NCBI GenBank assembly: GCA_025141835.1
Contig: CP081102.1
Span: 744,001 to 808,000, forward strand
Origin: Rhodobacteraceae bacterium M385
GTDB taxonomy: Bacteria; Pseudomonadota; Alphaproteobacteria; Rhodobacterales; Rhodobacteraceae
Direction: 5' to 3'
DNA length: 64,000 nt
Below, one piece after another: positions 1 through 8,345 of this stretch. The translations under genes and the position numbers were made by a program. Positions within the stretch are counted from its first letter, which is position 1, and each line of letters begins with the position of its first letter. The notes below the pieces were generated by a model. It did not search any database, was not told where the DNA came from, and was given only the letters and a program-made list of their open reading frames with translations.

Positions 1-447
1 GCGGCAGCGGTGGCCTCCATGCGCTACGGTCCGCGCGGCATTCGCGGGATGGCGGGCGTGACCCGCGCCACACGTTACGGGCAGGTGGAGAACTATTTCA
101 CCGAGGTTGAAGAAAACCTTTGCCTGATCGTGCAGATTGAGACCGTGAAGGGGATGGAGAACCTGGAGGCGATTGCCCAAACCGACGGCGTGGACGCGGT
201 CTTCATCGGCCCCGCGGACCTGAGCGCGACCATGGGCTTGCCGGGACAAACAACGCACCCCGATGTGGTGGCGCAAATTCTTTCGGGCTTTGATCGCCTG
301 GCAGCCTTGGGCGTGCCGTCGGGCATCCTGACGTTGGACCCGAAAGAATCCAGACGCTTCATGGATCATGGCTCAAGCTTTACGGCGGTGGGCGTCGATC
401 TGGCGTTGCTGGCCAATTCCGTTGCCGCGTTGCGCAGCAGCTTCTAG
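1..447 (+). CDS. HpcH/HpaI-family aldolase, C-terminal part (cut by window start)
   Basis: The reading frame is open from the first base, so the N-terminus lies outside the window. The visible 148 residues carry the family landmarks: a metal-binding glutamate in QIETVKGMENL, followed by the FIGPADLSATMG loop and a His-Pro shortly after, as in 2-keto-3-deoxy-sugar-acid and 4-hydroxy-2-oxoheptanedioate aldolases. These class II enzymes reversibly split 2-oxo acids into pyruvate plus an aldehyde in the cytoplasm. The substrate cannot be told from this fragment. It is convergent with the Rieske gene and shows no link to the iron genes that follow. Citrate lyase beta-like members share the fold but usually lack this GPADLS context. 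Confidence 0.85.
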   Translation, partial: AAAVASMRYGPRGIRGMAGVTRATRYGQVENYFTEVEENLCLIVQIETVKGMENLEAIAQTDGVDAVFIGPADLSATMGLPGQTTHPDVVAQILSGFDRLAALGVPSGILTLDPKESRRFMDHGSSFTAVGVDLALLANSVAALRSSF

Positions 448-483
448 CTGCCCTAAAACGGGTCCGGGCCGGGAGGGCTGATC

Positions 484-795
484 TTAGACTTCGATCAGCA
501 CCCGGCCTGCCTCGACCTTCACGGGATAGGTGGCAAGGTTCACGCAAACGGGCGCCCGCAGGGCTTCTCCGGTGCGGTAATCAAACCGTCCGTTATGTTT
601 GGGGCATTCGATGGTGTGGTCGATCACCAACCCATCTTCGAGGTGCACCTGCTCGTGGGTGCAAAGCCCATCGGTGCAGAAATATTCATCCGAAGGGCTG
701 CGATAAATCGCAAAGGTTCGGCCATCGTGGTCGAAACGGATCAGGTCTTCTTCTTCGATATCGTCGGTGGCACAGGCGTCGATCCAGTTGGGCAT
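484..795 (-). CDS. Rieske-type [2Fe-2S] ferredoxin (MocE-like)
   Basis: A 103-residue soluble protein with a complete Rieske cluster motif: Cys45-x-His47 and Cys64-x2-His67, in CTHE and CPKH contexts. This is typical of the small free-standing Rieske ferredoxins that carry electrons to oxygenases or demethylases. The ATG at 795 is preferred because GGAG lies 9 bases upstream and the predicted protein then begins just before the fold. An upstream in-frame start would add 16 unconserved residues. There is no signal peptide or membrane anchor, so it is cytoplasmic. No oxygenase is adjacent, so the redox partner is unknown. Confidence 0.85.
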   Translation of the reverse strand: MPNWIDACATDDIEEEDLIRFDHDGRTFAIYRSPSDEYFCTDGLCTHEQVHLEDGLVIDHTIECPKHNGRFDYRTGEALRAPVCVNLATYPVKVEAGRVLIEV

Positions 796-967
796 TGAGG
801 GCTCCGGTTGGGTTGGGCGGCGATGGCACCTGCCTAGGAACACGAGGTCACAATGCCGTGGCTGATATACAGCTTCGGCGGCACTGGATTGATTTCATGG
901 GAGAAGATTGAACGGTGTGGGCAGGATTGGTCAAGCCAAATCCAGCAGAATTGGGCGATTGGCCCAT

Positions 968-996
968 GGTTCGGCCCCAAGGGGAGGGACCGAACC
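968..996. terminator. Stem-loop downstream of the siderophore-binding protein gene
   Basis: GGTTCGG (968-974) pairs with CCGAACC (990-996), and the stem can extend inward through CCC/GGG. It sits 18 bases past the stop of the minus-strand binding protein gene. There is no U-tract, so factor-independent termination is uncertain; it may only stabilise the mRNA end. Confidence 0.35.
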
Positions 997-1013
997 GGAT
1001 TGGTGCAAAGCGC

Positions 1014-1910
1014 TTATTCGACGCCGTAGATCGACGCGATGTCGGCCAACATCAGGCGCGCGGCCAAGATTCCGCCAGCGGTGTTCCACACGGCATCGCT
1101 GACCGGATGTACGCGGCCCGCTTGCACGGCGCTAAGGCCCTGCCATAGCGGATCGGCCAGCGCGTCAGCTGCGGCGGCCTCACCCTCACCATTGCCATTG
1201 TCGTAGGTGAAGTGGAAAATTCGGTCGCCATCCATGTCCGGGATGCTTTCACTGCCCACCCGCAAAGCAAAATCCTGCACGTTCTGGTTTTCGGGGCGGG
1301 CAAACCCAAGCTGGCTGAGGATCACACCCGAGAAGCTATCGAGTTGGTAGATGCGGATTTGCGACGCCAGAAAGCGGATGATTGAGACTTCTTCAGCAAG
1401 GTTATCGCCTAGGGCGTCCGACAGGGCGGCGACTTGCGCGTCATATTCGGCCAATGTGGCAGCGCCTTCTTCCGCCATGCCGACGGCTTGGGCGTAGAGC
1501 TCATAGTTCACCCGCCAGTCTCCGCGCAAACGCTCGGACAGGACAGTCGGGGCAATCGCGCCCAGTTGCGTGTAGATTTCTTCGTGGCGCTGCATGTTGC
1601 CGATGATCAGATCCGGCTCCAGCGCGGCGACCAGTTCCAAGTTAATACCATTCTCGGTGCCCAGGGGCTCAACCCCGTCCATCAGGGGGGTGATGTGGTC
1701 GTACCAAGGATCTCCGAGCCAGCTATTAGCGGCCCCGACAGGGGTAATTCCAAGGGACAAGAGCGCCTCTGTCCCCTCATTGGTCAGGATAACCACGCGC
1801 TGAGGATCGTCAGGCACATCGGTTTCGCCCATGGCGTGGGTGATCGTGTCGGCAGAAGTCGCGCCGCTGAGCGCAATCAGCATGGCAATGGCAGGAAATA
1901 AAGCACGCAT
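1014..1910 (-). CDS. Iron-siderophore ABC transporter, periplasmic binding protein (FecB/FhuD-like)
   Basis: A 298-residue protein with a cleavable signal peptide (hydrophobic stretch to about residue 20). A class III binding-protein fold follows: PQRVVILTNEGTEALLSLGI in the N-lobe and ALEPDLIIGN closing it. It would capture ferric siderophore in the periplasm and hand it to the permeases encoded divergently at 1987-3965. The ATG at 1910 places the signal peptide at the N-terminus and has AGGA upstream; a longer frame would run back through the promoter. A 21-bp iron-box-like site begins 17 bases upstream. The siderophore class (hydroxamate or carboxylate) cannot be read from the sequence. 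Confidence 0.9.
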   Translation of the reverse strand: MRALFPAIAMLIALSGATSADTITHAMGETDVPDDPQRVVILTNEGTEALLSLGITPVGAANSWLGDPWYDHITPLMDGVEPLGTENGINLELVAALEPDLIIGNMQRHEEIYTQLGAIAPTVLSERLRGDWRVNYELYAQAVGMAEEGAATLAEYDAQVAALSDALGDNLAEEVSIIRFLASQIRIYQLDSFSGVILSQLGFARPENQNVQDFALRVGSESIPDMDGDRIFHFTYDNGNGEGEAAAADALADPLWQGLSAVQAGRVHPVSDAVWNTAGGILAARLMLADIASIYGVE

Positions 1911-1926
1911 TGAGGTTCGTCCTTGA

Positions 1927-1947
1927 TGTTGAGTGTTTTTGTCGGGT
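1927..1947. promoter_or_regulatory. Candidate iron-responsive operator, site 1
   Basis: A 21-base site with halves TGTTGAG and GTCGGGT separated by 7 bases, lying between the divergent starts at 1910 and 1987. Read on the minus strand its right half is CTCAACA. The same arrangement recurs at 9340, 14731 and 20112, always in front of iron uptake operons. Iron control is inferred. It resembles the class of palindrome called the Iron-Rhodo-box in Rhodobacterales, but the binding protein is not proven. Confidence 0.55.
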
Positions 1948-1986
1948 AATAACTCGACTGAAACTGTCAGGATTGCAAGTGCCCCC

Positions 1987-2970
1987 ATGCGCAGCGGAAA
2001 CATCACCTTGATCGCGCTTTGCCTTTGCGTGGCTGTACTGGGCCTGCATGTGGGCGTGCGGGCCTATTCCAGTGCCGAGGTCTGGCGCGCGGTAACGGGG
2101 GCAGACACCGACGCCACGGCGATCATCATCCGAGATTTGCGCGTGCCGCGTATGGTGCTCGCCGCATTGGTCGGCGGGGCTTTGGGCTTGGCGGGGCTGA
2201 TGATGCAATCGCTTACCCGTAACCCCGTGGCTGAACCGGGGCTGTTGGGGGTGAACGCAGGCGCGGCCTTTGCTGTTGTCGTGTTGCTGACGACCGTGCC
2301 GGGGGCGAGCATGTGGGCAATCATGGCGGTGGCGGCAATCGGCGCGACAGCGGCGGCGGCGCTGGTCTTTGGACTTGCACTTTCAGTCGGTGCAGCGATG
2401 TCGCCGGTGCATTTATTGCTTGCGGGCGTGAGCGTGGCTGGCCTTCTGATGGCAGGTGTGCAGGTTTTGGTGATCCTGAATGAGCAGACGTTGGAGGAGC
2501 TTATCTTTTGGCTATCGGGCTCTTTCGTGGACAGGCCTTTGGCGGGGGGCTGGCTTGTGGCGGTGGGGTTGGCAGTGGGCGCAGCCCTCTGCCTTGCACA
2601 AGCCCCGGCGTTGGACGCGTTGAGGGCAGATGATGCAACGGCAGCGGCCCTTGGGGTGGACGTGGCGCGCTTGCGTTTGGGCCTATTGGCAGGGGCGGCG
2701 ATGCTGGCGGGATGCTGTGTTGCGCTGGCCGGGCCGATTGCCTTCGTGGGCCTTGTGGCACCGCATCTGGCACGTTTGTCGGGGGCAAGAGGCCACGGGC
2801 AGATGATCCCCCGCACAGTGATTTTCGGCACGTTACTGGCCCTGTCGGCAGACGTCTTGGCACGGTTCCTTTTGTACCCGACAGAGGCTCCCGTCAGCGC
2901 GGTCATGGCGCTGATTGGCGTGCCCGTCTTGGTGGCGCTAATGCGCGGCACAGGGCTGAGGTTGGCATGA
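1987..2970 (+). CDS. FecCD-type siderophore ABC transporter permease (first of pair)
   Basis: A 327-residue polytopic inner-membrane protein of the FecCD family, with about ten hydrophobic segments. It carries the family loop RDLRVPRMVLAALVGGALGLAG near the N-terminus, the LTRNPVAEPGLLG motif, and the coupling region GPIAFVGLVAPHLAR near the C-terminus. With the next gene it forms the heterodimeric channel for ferric siderophore. ATG 1987 is chosen over an upstream GTG because the longer form would overlap the divergent promoter. Its stop overlaps the next start (ATGA), indicating translational coupling. Confidence 0.9.
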   Translation: MRSGNITLIALCLCVAVLGLHVGVRAYSSAEVWRAVTGADTDATAIIIRDLRVPRMVLAALVGGALGLAGLMMQSLTRNPVAEPGLLGVNAGAAFAVVVLLTTVPGASMWAIMAVAAIGATAAAALVFGLALSVGAAMSPVHLLLAGVSVAGLLMAGVQVLVILNEQTLEELIFWLSGSFVDRPLAGGWLVAVGLAVGAALCLAQAPALDALRADDATAAALGVDVARLRLGLLAGAAMLAGCCVALAGPIAFVGLVAPHLARLSGARGHGQMIPRTVIFGTLLALSADVLARFLLYPTEAPVSAVMALIGVPVLVALMRGTGLRLA

Positions 2971-3965
2971 TCTCGGCGCGGATATCCCTTCCGGCGGGTC
3001 TGGTTGCGCTGGCGGTCATTGCCGTGGCGATGGGCAGTTCCTTCATGCCATTGGACCGCGTGATCGCGGCGCTGATCGGCCAAGGCAGCCGCCCTGATAC
3101 CGTGATCTTATGGAACCTGCGCCTGCCCCGTGTGGTGATGGCGATGCTGGCTGGGGCGGGTCTTGGAATTGCGGGCATGTTGCTGCAACGCGCTACCCGT
3201 AACCCGCTGGCGTCACCCGGTGTTTTGGGCATCGTTGACGGTGCAGCGGTGGGTGTCTTGGTGTTTCTATCGATGTTCTCGAACGAGGCAAACGCGCTGG
3301 TGGTCTCTATCGCGTGGCAGCCATTGGCCGCCGTCGCGGGGGCGCTGGTGTTTGCCCTTGCCGTGGCCCTTCTGGCGGCGCGTGATTTGGCCCGCCCGAT
3401 GACGCTGATCCTCTACGGTATTGCGCTGGCGGCCTTGGCCAATGCGATCATTGTTTTGCTGATGATTGCGGGCCCGGTGTACCGCGCGTCGCAAGGGCTG
3501 ATCTGGTTGGCGGGCTCTGTCCAAAGCGCCGAATGGCGCGAGGTCTGGATGTTGGCCGCGGCCCTTGGCGCGGCGGTCCCGACGCTGGTGGCCTTGGTGC
3601 GCCCGCTGGATCAGTTGCATCTGGACGACCTGAGCGCACGGGCCACGGGCCTGTCGGTGAACCGAGCCCGCATAGCGGCACTGATCGTGTCAGTTTTGCT
3701 GACGGCGGCGATGGTCTCGGTCGTCGGCGGGGTGGGCTTTGTGGGGTTGATCGCGCCCCATGCCGCCCGGCTTTTGTTTGGCACCGGAGCGGGCTGGCAA
3801 TCGGTCGGTGCGGCGCTGATTGGCGCTTGCATGGTACTTGGCGCGGACCTGATGGTGCGGGTGTTGTTCCAACCGCTGGAGGTTCCCGCAGGGGCCGTCA
3901 CCGCCCTGATCGGGGCGCCGTATTTCCTGTTTCTTCTTATGCGTCAGGGCCGTGCCCATGGCTGA
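2967..3965 (+). CDS. FecCD-type siderophore ABC transporter permease (second of pair)
   Basis: A 332-residue FecCD permease. It has the conserved block LRLPRVVMAMLAGAGLGIAG near residue 55, RATRNPLASPGVLG after it, and GGVGFVGLIAPHAARLL before the last two membrane spans. The start overlaps the previous stop by four bases, and the end overlaps the ATPase start by eight, so the three genes form one coupled operon. It is the partner permease of the siderophore transporter whose binding protein is encoded divergently at 1014-1910. Confidence 0.9.
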   Translation: MISARISLPAGLVALAVIAVAMGSSFMPLDRVIAALIGQGSRPDTVILWNLRLPRVVMAMLAGAGLGIAGMLLQRATRNPLASPGVLGIVDGAAVGVLVFLSMFSNEANALVVSIAWQPLAAVAGALVFALAVALLAARDLARPMTLILYGIALAALANAIIVLLMIAGPVYRASQGLIWLAGSVQSAEWREVWMLAAALGAAVPTLVALVRPLDQLHLDDLSARATGLSVNRARIAALIVSVLLTAAMVSVVGGVGFVGLIAPHAARLLFGTGAGWQSVGAALIGACMVLGADLMVRVLFQPLEVPAGAVTALIGAPYFLFLLMRQGRAHG

Positions 3966-4797
3966 TCCATTGATCCACATAAAGCACGGCTCCATTCGTT
4001 ATGCCGAGACCGCCGTGTTCGATGGCCTGACCATGGAGATCCCGAAGGGAGAAGTCACGGCGCTGTGCGGTCCCAACGGCTGCGGCAAGTCTACAGCGCT
4101 CAAGGCCATGCGCGGTGTGTTACCGATGTCCGCCGGAGAGGTGGTGTTGGATGCCATGCCCCTTGGCCAATGGAACGCCAAGGCCTTGGCGCGGACGGTG
4201 GCGATGTTGGGGCAGACGCCCTCTGCGCCCGAGGAAATGCGCGTGCGTGATTTGGTGGCTCTGGGCCGCTATGCCCACCGCAAACCCTTTGCCGGGCTAG
4301 GAGCCGAGGATTACGCCGCGATTGACGCCGCGATTCTGGAGACGAACCTGAGGCTTCTGGCCGACACGCCACTGGCCAATCTGTCCGGGGGGCAGGCTCA
4401 ACGGGCTTGGCTGGCGATGGTTCTGGCACAACAATCGCCGATCATCTTCTTGGATGAGCCGACAAACCACCTAGATATTTCCCATGCGCTTTCGACCCTT
4501 TCCCTTGTTCGGCAGATGGCCCGGACCCACGGCAAAACCGTGGTGATCGTTCTTCACGACCTGAACATGGCTGCGACCGTTGCCGACCGGATCGTTTTGT
4601 TCAAATCCGGCCGGATCATTGCCGAAGGTCCGGTACGCGAGGTGTTGACGGCAGAAACGATTGAAACGGTCTTCGATATTCGATGCGCCATGCTGACCCG
4701 ACCCGACAGTGATCTGCCGCTGGTCGTACCCTTGGCTGAAACGGCCAACACCGAAACATTGGGGCCGATGGCCCTCCCGCCTGAAAGGACGCTATGA
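3958..4797 (+). CDS. Siderophore ABC transporter ATP-binding protein (FecE/FepC-like)
   Basis: A 279-residue ABC ATPase. Walker A GPNGCGKST lies at residues 38-46, signature LSGGQAQRAW near 143, and Walker B IIFLDEPTNHLD directly after. It powers the permease pair encoded immediately upstream. ATG 3958 is preferred over an in-frame GTG six bases earlier; either gives the same domain. The C-terminal tail of about 30 residues beyond the usual family end is unconserved. The stop overlaps the ATG of the siderophore-interacting protein, so release of iron from the imported chelate is co-expressed with transport. Confidence 0.92.
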   Translation: MADPLIHIKHGSIRYAETAVFDGLTMEIPKGEVTALCGPNGCGKSTALKAMRGVLPMSAGEVVLDAMPLGQWNAKALARTVAMLGQTPSAPEEMRVRDLVALGRYAHRKPFAGLGAEDYAAIDAAILETNLRLLADTPLANLSGGQAQRAWLAMVLAQQSPIIFLDEPTNHLDISHALSTLSLVRQMARTHGKTVVIVLHDLNMAATVADRIVLFKSGRIIAEGPVREVLTAETIETVFDIRCAMLTRPDSDLPLVVPLAETANTETLGPMALPPERTL

Positions 4798-5636
4798 TGC
4801 CAAACGATATGACACCGCCCAAACCCACCGCCGCCAAACGCGCCACCTGTGTGTTGGAAGTCCTTGCCGCCCGGCGCGTGACGCCCAACATGATCCGCGT
4901 CACCCTGACGGGCCCTGAGATGGCCGCGATCCCGGCTAGTACAGCGGGCGGTCATTGCAAGATCATGTTGCCCGCCGAGGGCCAAGACGCCGCTGGCCTT
5001 GCGCGCCAGATGGCAGAAGGGCCAAAGCCCACGATGCGCACCTACACCATCCGCCACGCTCGGCCCGAGGTATGTGAGATCGACATTGATTTCGTGGCCC
5101 ACGGCGATAACGGCCCGGCGTCTGCATGGGCGGCGCGGGCGAAGCCGGGCGATTTCATGGGCTTTGCGGGTCCGGGTGCCCCCAAGTTGACGGATCACGA
5201 TGCCGATTACTACCTGATTGCCGCCGACATGTCGGCCCTTCCCGTCGCCGCCGCAGGGCTGGAGCAGCTTCCCCGTGACGCCCAAGGCATCGCGATTTTT
5301 GAAGTTCTCAGCGAAGCGGACCGCCAGCCGATTGATGCCCCCGCAGGGATCGAGCAGCATTGGCTGATCCACGATAACCCCGAGGTGGAATCGACCTTGG
5401 CCACCGACATGATCGAAGGGCTGGACCTGCCTGAGGGCCGGATCAAAACCCTTGTGGCGGGCGAAACCGGCGTGATCCGCAGGTTGCGGATGCATCTGCG
5501 CGGTGACCGTGCGCTGCCCCGAGGCGATGTCTATGCCTCGGGCTATTGGCGGATTGGCTTGGCGGAAGACGCACACCAAAAGGTGAAAAACATCGAGGCC
5601 GCCGATGATGAGGCCAAGCTGGCAGCGGCAAGCTAA
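4794..5636 (+). CDS. Siderophore-interacting protein (SIP/ViuB-type ferric-siderophore reductase)
   Basis: A 280-residue flavoprotein of the SIP family. The FAD-binding beta-barrel carries the RTYTIR motif near residue 83, followed by IDFVAHGDNGPASAWAA and the GPGAPKL loop. A C-terminal NAD(P)H-binding-like domain ends with GYWRIG. Family members reduce Fe(III) in imported siderophores in the cytoplasm, using NAD(P)H or ferredoxin, to free Fe(II). It is the last gene of the coupled transport operon. Two ATGs overlap at the start (4794 and 4797); the first overlaps the preceding stop and is chosen. Confidence 0.9.
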   Translation: MMPNDMTPPKPTAAKRATCVLEVLAARRVTPNMIRVTLTGPEMAAIPASTAGGHCKIMLPAEGQDAAGLARQMAEGPKPTMRTYTIRHARPEVCEIDIDFVAHGDNGPASAWAARAKPGDFMGFAGPGAPKLTDHDADYYLIAADMSALPVAAAGLEQLPRDAQGIAIFEVLSEADRQPIDAPAGIEQHWLIHDNPEVESTLATDMIEGLDLPEGRIKTLVAGETGVIRRLRMHLRGDRALPRGDVYASGYWRIGLAEDAHQKVKNIEAADDEAKLAAAS

Positions 5637-5645
5637 GCTACGCGC

Positions 5646-6407
5646 TTAGGTCAGAACGGCGATGCGCCCGTCATCCAGCGGGCGCACGCTGATTGGCGTA
5701 TCATAAAGAGCGCTGAGGGGGGCATCGGCCAAGACCTCCTGCGCCGGTCCTTGAGCGAATAAGGCCCCGTCTTTCAGGGCCACCACATGATCGGCCCATT
5801 GGGCAGCGATTTGCAGATCATGGAGCACGATCACCACAGCACGGGTATCGGGACCGGGCCGCGAGAGTTGGTGCAGGCGGGACATGATGCCCTTGCTAAT
5901 GCGTGGATCAAGGGCGCTAAGGGGCTCATCCAACAATAGATACGGCGTGCCCTGTGCCCATGCCATCGCAATGTATGCTCTTTGGCGTTGCCCGCCTGAC
6001 AGAGCGTCCAGTTGCGCGGTCTCGATCTCCGTCAACTCAAATTGGGCAATCGCTGCCTCCACCAGTGCGTGATCTTGCGCCGTTGGCCGCCCGCGATGGT
6101 GGGGCCAGCGTCCGAAAGCCACCAGATCACGCACGGAAAGCCGGGGGATTTGCGGCTGCGACTGAGTCAGGATCGCCAGCCGCTTGGCGCGTTCAGAGGC
6201 GGGCAGGGCGTGGATATCAGCCCCGCCAAGGCGCACTTGGCCGCTGTCAGGCTGCAAAAGCGCAGCAACGGAGTGGAGCAGGGTCGATTTGCCGGCACCG
6301 TTTGGGCCAATGATCGCCGTCACACCGGTATCGGGCAGGGTGGTGGTGATGTCCTTGAGTACCGGCTTGCCGGTGAGGCTCAGGGATAGGGTCTGCACGT
6401 CGATCAT
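5646..6407 (-). CDS. Second iron-siderophore ABC transporter, ATP-binding protein
   Basis: A 253-residue ABC ATPase with Walker A IGPNGAGKST, signature LSGGQRQRAYIAMA and Walker B YLLLDEPLSALD, then the switch histidine in IVLHDLQIAAQ. It is the terminal gene of a four-gene minus-strand operon that runs binding protein, permease, permease, ATPase. Its start overlaps the upstream permease stop (ATGA). The gene order and the binding-protein type resemble the CeuBCDE/VctPDGC/YclNOPQ group, which import catecholate siderophores such as enterobactin breakdown products or petrobactin. The exact ligand is inferred only from family resemblance. Confidence 0.9.
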   Translation of the reverse strand: MIDVQTLSLSLTGKPVLKDITTTLPDTGVTAIIGPNGAGKSTLLHSVAALLQPDSGQVRLGGADIHALPASERAKRLAILTQSQPQIPRLSVRDLVAFGRWPHHRGRPTAQDHALVEAAIAQFELTEIETAQLDALSGGQRQRAYIAMAWAQGTPYLLLDEPLSALDPRISKGIMSRLHQLSRPGPDTRAVVIVLHDLQIAAQWADHVVALKDGALFAQGPAQEVLADAPLSALYDTPISVRPLDDGRIAVLT

Positions 6408-7348
6408 GTCGTGCGCCTCCTCAGGATCAAGATAAGGAACAACAGGCCGCCAAGGAACTCGATCAGCACAGCGAGGGTGGAGGTCATGGAAAGGACTCTC
6501 TCGAAGATGAATTGCCCCGCCACCAGAATGATTGCGCCGATCAGGCCCGAGGCCGGGATCAGAAGCGCGTGGCGTTGGGTGCCGATGATCGCATGGGCAA
6601 GGCTGGCGGCCAGAAGGCCCAGGAAGGTAATCGGGCCGACAAGGGCGGTGGACACCGCCACAAGGGCTGCCACGAGCGCCAGCACGGCCAGGACAAAACG
6701 GTCATATCCCAAGCCAAGGGACCGCGCCGTGTCGCGCCCCAAGGCGGCCACGTCCAACCGAGAGGCAAGGGCCATAGCGCAGGCGATGGCCGCCCCAAGA
6801 AGCAGTGCCGCGACCAGAAGTTGGTCGCCTTCGACCGACCCGAAGGAGGCGAAGCTGGCCTGCTGCACGATGGCAAATTCCGACGGATCAAGGATGCGCT
6901 GCATGAACCCCGCAAGGCCGCGCAGAAGGATGCCGAAGATCACGCCCGTCAGCACGATCCGCACCAGATCGGAAGCACCTTTGTGCAGGATGATCCCAAA
7001 AAGCGCGACGGCGGCAAAGACCAGCACGAACGCCTCGGTCAGGAAGGTGGCGAAGGGTGGCAAGGTGACATAGCCGACGCCCCCAAGGGTGAAGACGAGG
7101 GCGGTTTGCAGAAACACGAAAAGGGCGTCAAAACCGACGATCCCCGGCGTCAGCAGCCGGGTTTGCGCCACGGTCTGAAACAGGGTGGTTGCAACGCCCG
7201 TGGCCGCGCCAACGAGGATCAGGGCCGCCAGTTTTTCCGTTCGGAGCGACAGAATGAAACTGACCGGGGCGCGCAGGTTCCAGCATAGGAAAAGTACGCT
7301 CATCACCGTCAGTAGCAGGGCAAGGGGGAGGAGCCGGGACTTAGCCAT
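6404..7348 (-). CDS. Second iron-siderophore ABC transporter, permease 2 (FatC/CeuC-like)
   Basis: A 314-residue FecCD-family permease with about nine hydrophobic segments. It has LRTEKLAALILVGAATGVAT and the LLTPGIVGFDALF motif in the N-terminal third, and ALVGPITFLGLLAASLAH in the coupling region. ATG 7348 is preferred because a longer frame would run through the upstream permease and its tandem repeat. The start overlaps the upstream gene by eight bases and the stop overlaps the ATPase start, so the genes are tightly coupled. It forms a heterodimer with the product of 7341-8345. Confidence 0.88.
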   Translation of the reverse strand: MAKSRLLPLALLLTVMSVLFLCWNLRAPVSFILSLRTEKLAALILVGAATGVATTLFQTVAQTRLLTPGIVGFDALFVFLQTALVFTLGGVGYVTLPPFATFLTEAFVLVFAAVALFGIILHKGASDLVRIVLTGVIFGILLRGLAGFMQRILDPSEFAIVQQASFASFGSVEGDQLLVAALLLGAAIACAMALASRLDVAALGRDTARSLGLGYDRFVLAVLALVAALVAVSTALVGPITFLGLLAASLAHAIIGTQRHALLIPASGLIGAIILVAGQFIFERVLSMTSTLAVLIEFLGGLLFLILILRRRTT

Positions 7349-8345
7349 TTTGCGGTCCCTTCCGATCTCCATCCAGCTGCGGCTTGCGCCGATCTCCATC
7401 CAGCTGCGGCTTGCGCCGCGGGGGCGCATAGAGCAGCCAAAGGAACACCGCCGCGCCGAAGACGGCGAAGATCGTGGCGGCGGGGATCTCGTATGGGTAG
7501 CGCACGACGCGGCCCAGAATGTCCGAGGCCAGCACAAGCGCCGCCCCGGTCAACGCCACCACCCAAAGGTTCGCGCGGATGTTATCGCCGCGCCAACGCG
7601 AGATCAGGTTGGGCACGATCAGCCCCACAAACGGCATGGAACCCACTGTCACCACAACCACGGCCACCGTGATCGCCACGATCACCAACCCCAACATTTG
7701 CGTCTGAAAGTAGTTGAGGCCGAGCGAGCGGGCGTAATCCTCGCCCAAGCCCAGAATCGTGATCCGATCGGCGACCAAGAAAAGCACGCCAGACAGGGCA
7801 GCGATGATCCACAACAGCTCATACCGGCCCTGCATGACGCCCGAGAAATCGCCCAACATAGCGATGCCTACGAATTGCAAAAGATCGGCGTTCCAAGCGA
7901 ACCACAGGCCGATTGCGCCAAGGATGCCGCCGTAAATAATGCCCACCAAGGGCAGCAGCATCGGGTCATGACGCGGTACAAAACGCGATAGGGCAAGGAA
8001 GCCAAACGTGCCCGCCAAGGCGCTGGCCGCGGCGATGGTCATCTTGCCGAAAATGGCGGTGCCCGGTGCGATCAAGGTCACGGCCAGCAGGCCCAAGGTT
8101 GCGGCCTCGGGCGTGCCGGTCAGGCCGGGTTCTACCAGCCGGTTCTGCACGCTTTGCTGCATGATGACCCCCGCCAAGGCCAGCCCCGCCCCGGTCAGCA
8201 GGGCGGCGGCGGTTCGGGGGAAACGGCTGACCGCGATCAGCCAAGCGGCGTCAAAATCGCCAGACCAAAGGCTGGCTGCGCCGATAGAGAGGCTCGTCAC
8301 CACAAGGGCCGCAAGGGCCAGAATGATGCCGAGCCTCAGCGCCAT
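7341..8345 (-). CDS. Second iron-siderophore ABC transporter, permease 1 (CeuB/FatD-like)
   Basis: A 334-residue FecCD permease. It carries SRFPRTAAALLTGAGLALAG near residue 42, NRLVEPGLTGTPEAA, and the coupling segment VGSMPFVGLIVPNLISR. The last transmembrane segment is followed by a charged cytoplasmic tail containing a perfect nine-residue duplication, RKPQLDGDR twice, produced by a 27-bp tandem repeat in the DNA. The start lies directly next to the binding-protein stop. The duplication lies beyond the last membrane span and should not disturb transport. Confidence 0.9.
   Translation of the reverse strand: MALRLGIILALAALVVTSLSIGAASLWSGDFDAAWLIAVSRFPRTAAALLTGAGLALAGVIMQQSVQNRLVEPGLTGTPEAATLGLLAVTLIAPGTAIFGKMTIAAASALAGTFGFLALSRFVPRHDPMLLPLVGIIYGGILGAIGLWFAWNADLLQFVGIAMLGDFSGVMQGRYELLWIIAALSGVLFLVADRITILGLGEDYARSLGLNYFQTQMLGLVIVAITVAVVVVTVGSMPFVGLIVPNLISRWRGDNIRANLWVVALTGAALVLASDILGRVVRYPYEIPAATIFAVFGAAVFLWLLYAPPRRKPQLDGDRRKPQLDGDRKGPQNG
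7364..7417. repeat. Perfect 27-bp tandem duplication inside a permease gene
   Basis: The 27-base unit starting GATCTCCATCCAGCTG occurs at 7364-7390 and again, identical, at 7391-7417. It is in frame and adds nine residues to the cytoplasmic tail of the permease encoded on the minus strand. Perfect identity suggests a recent slippage event or an assembly artefact. Confidence 0.95.

Noticed and set aside
6411..7991. Long plus-strand frames opposite the second transporter's permeases
   Set aside because: They are mirror frames of high-GC genes. The minus-strand products match FecCD permeases over full length.
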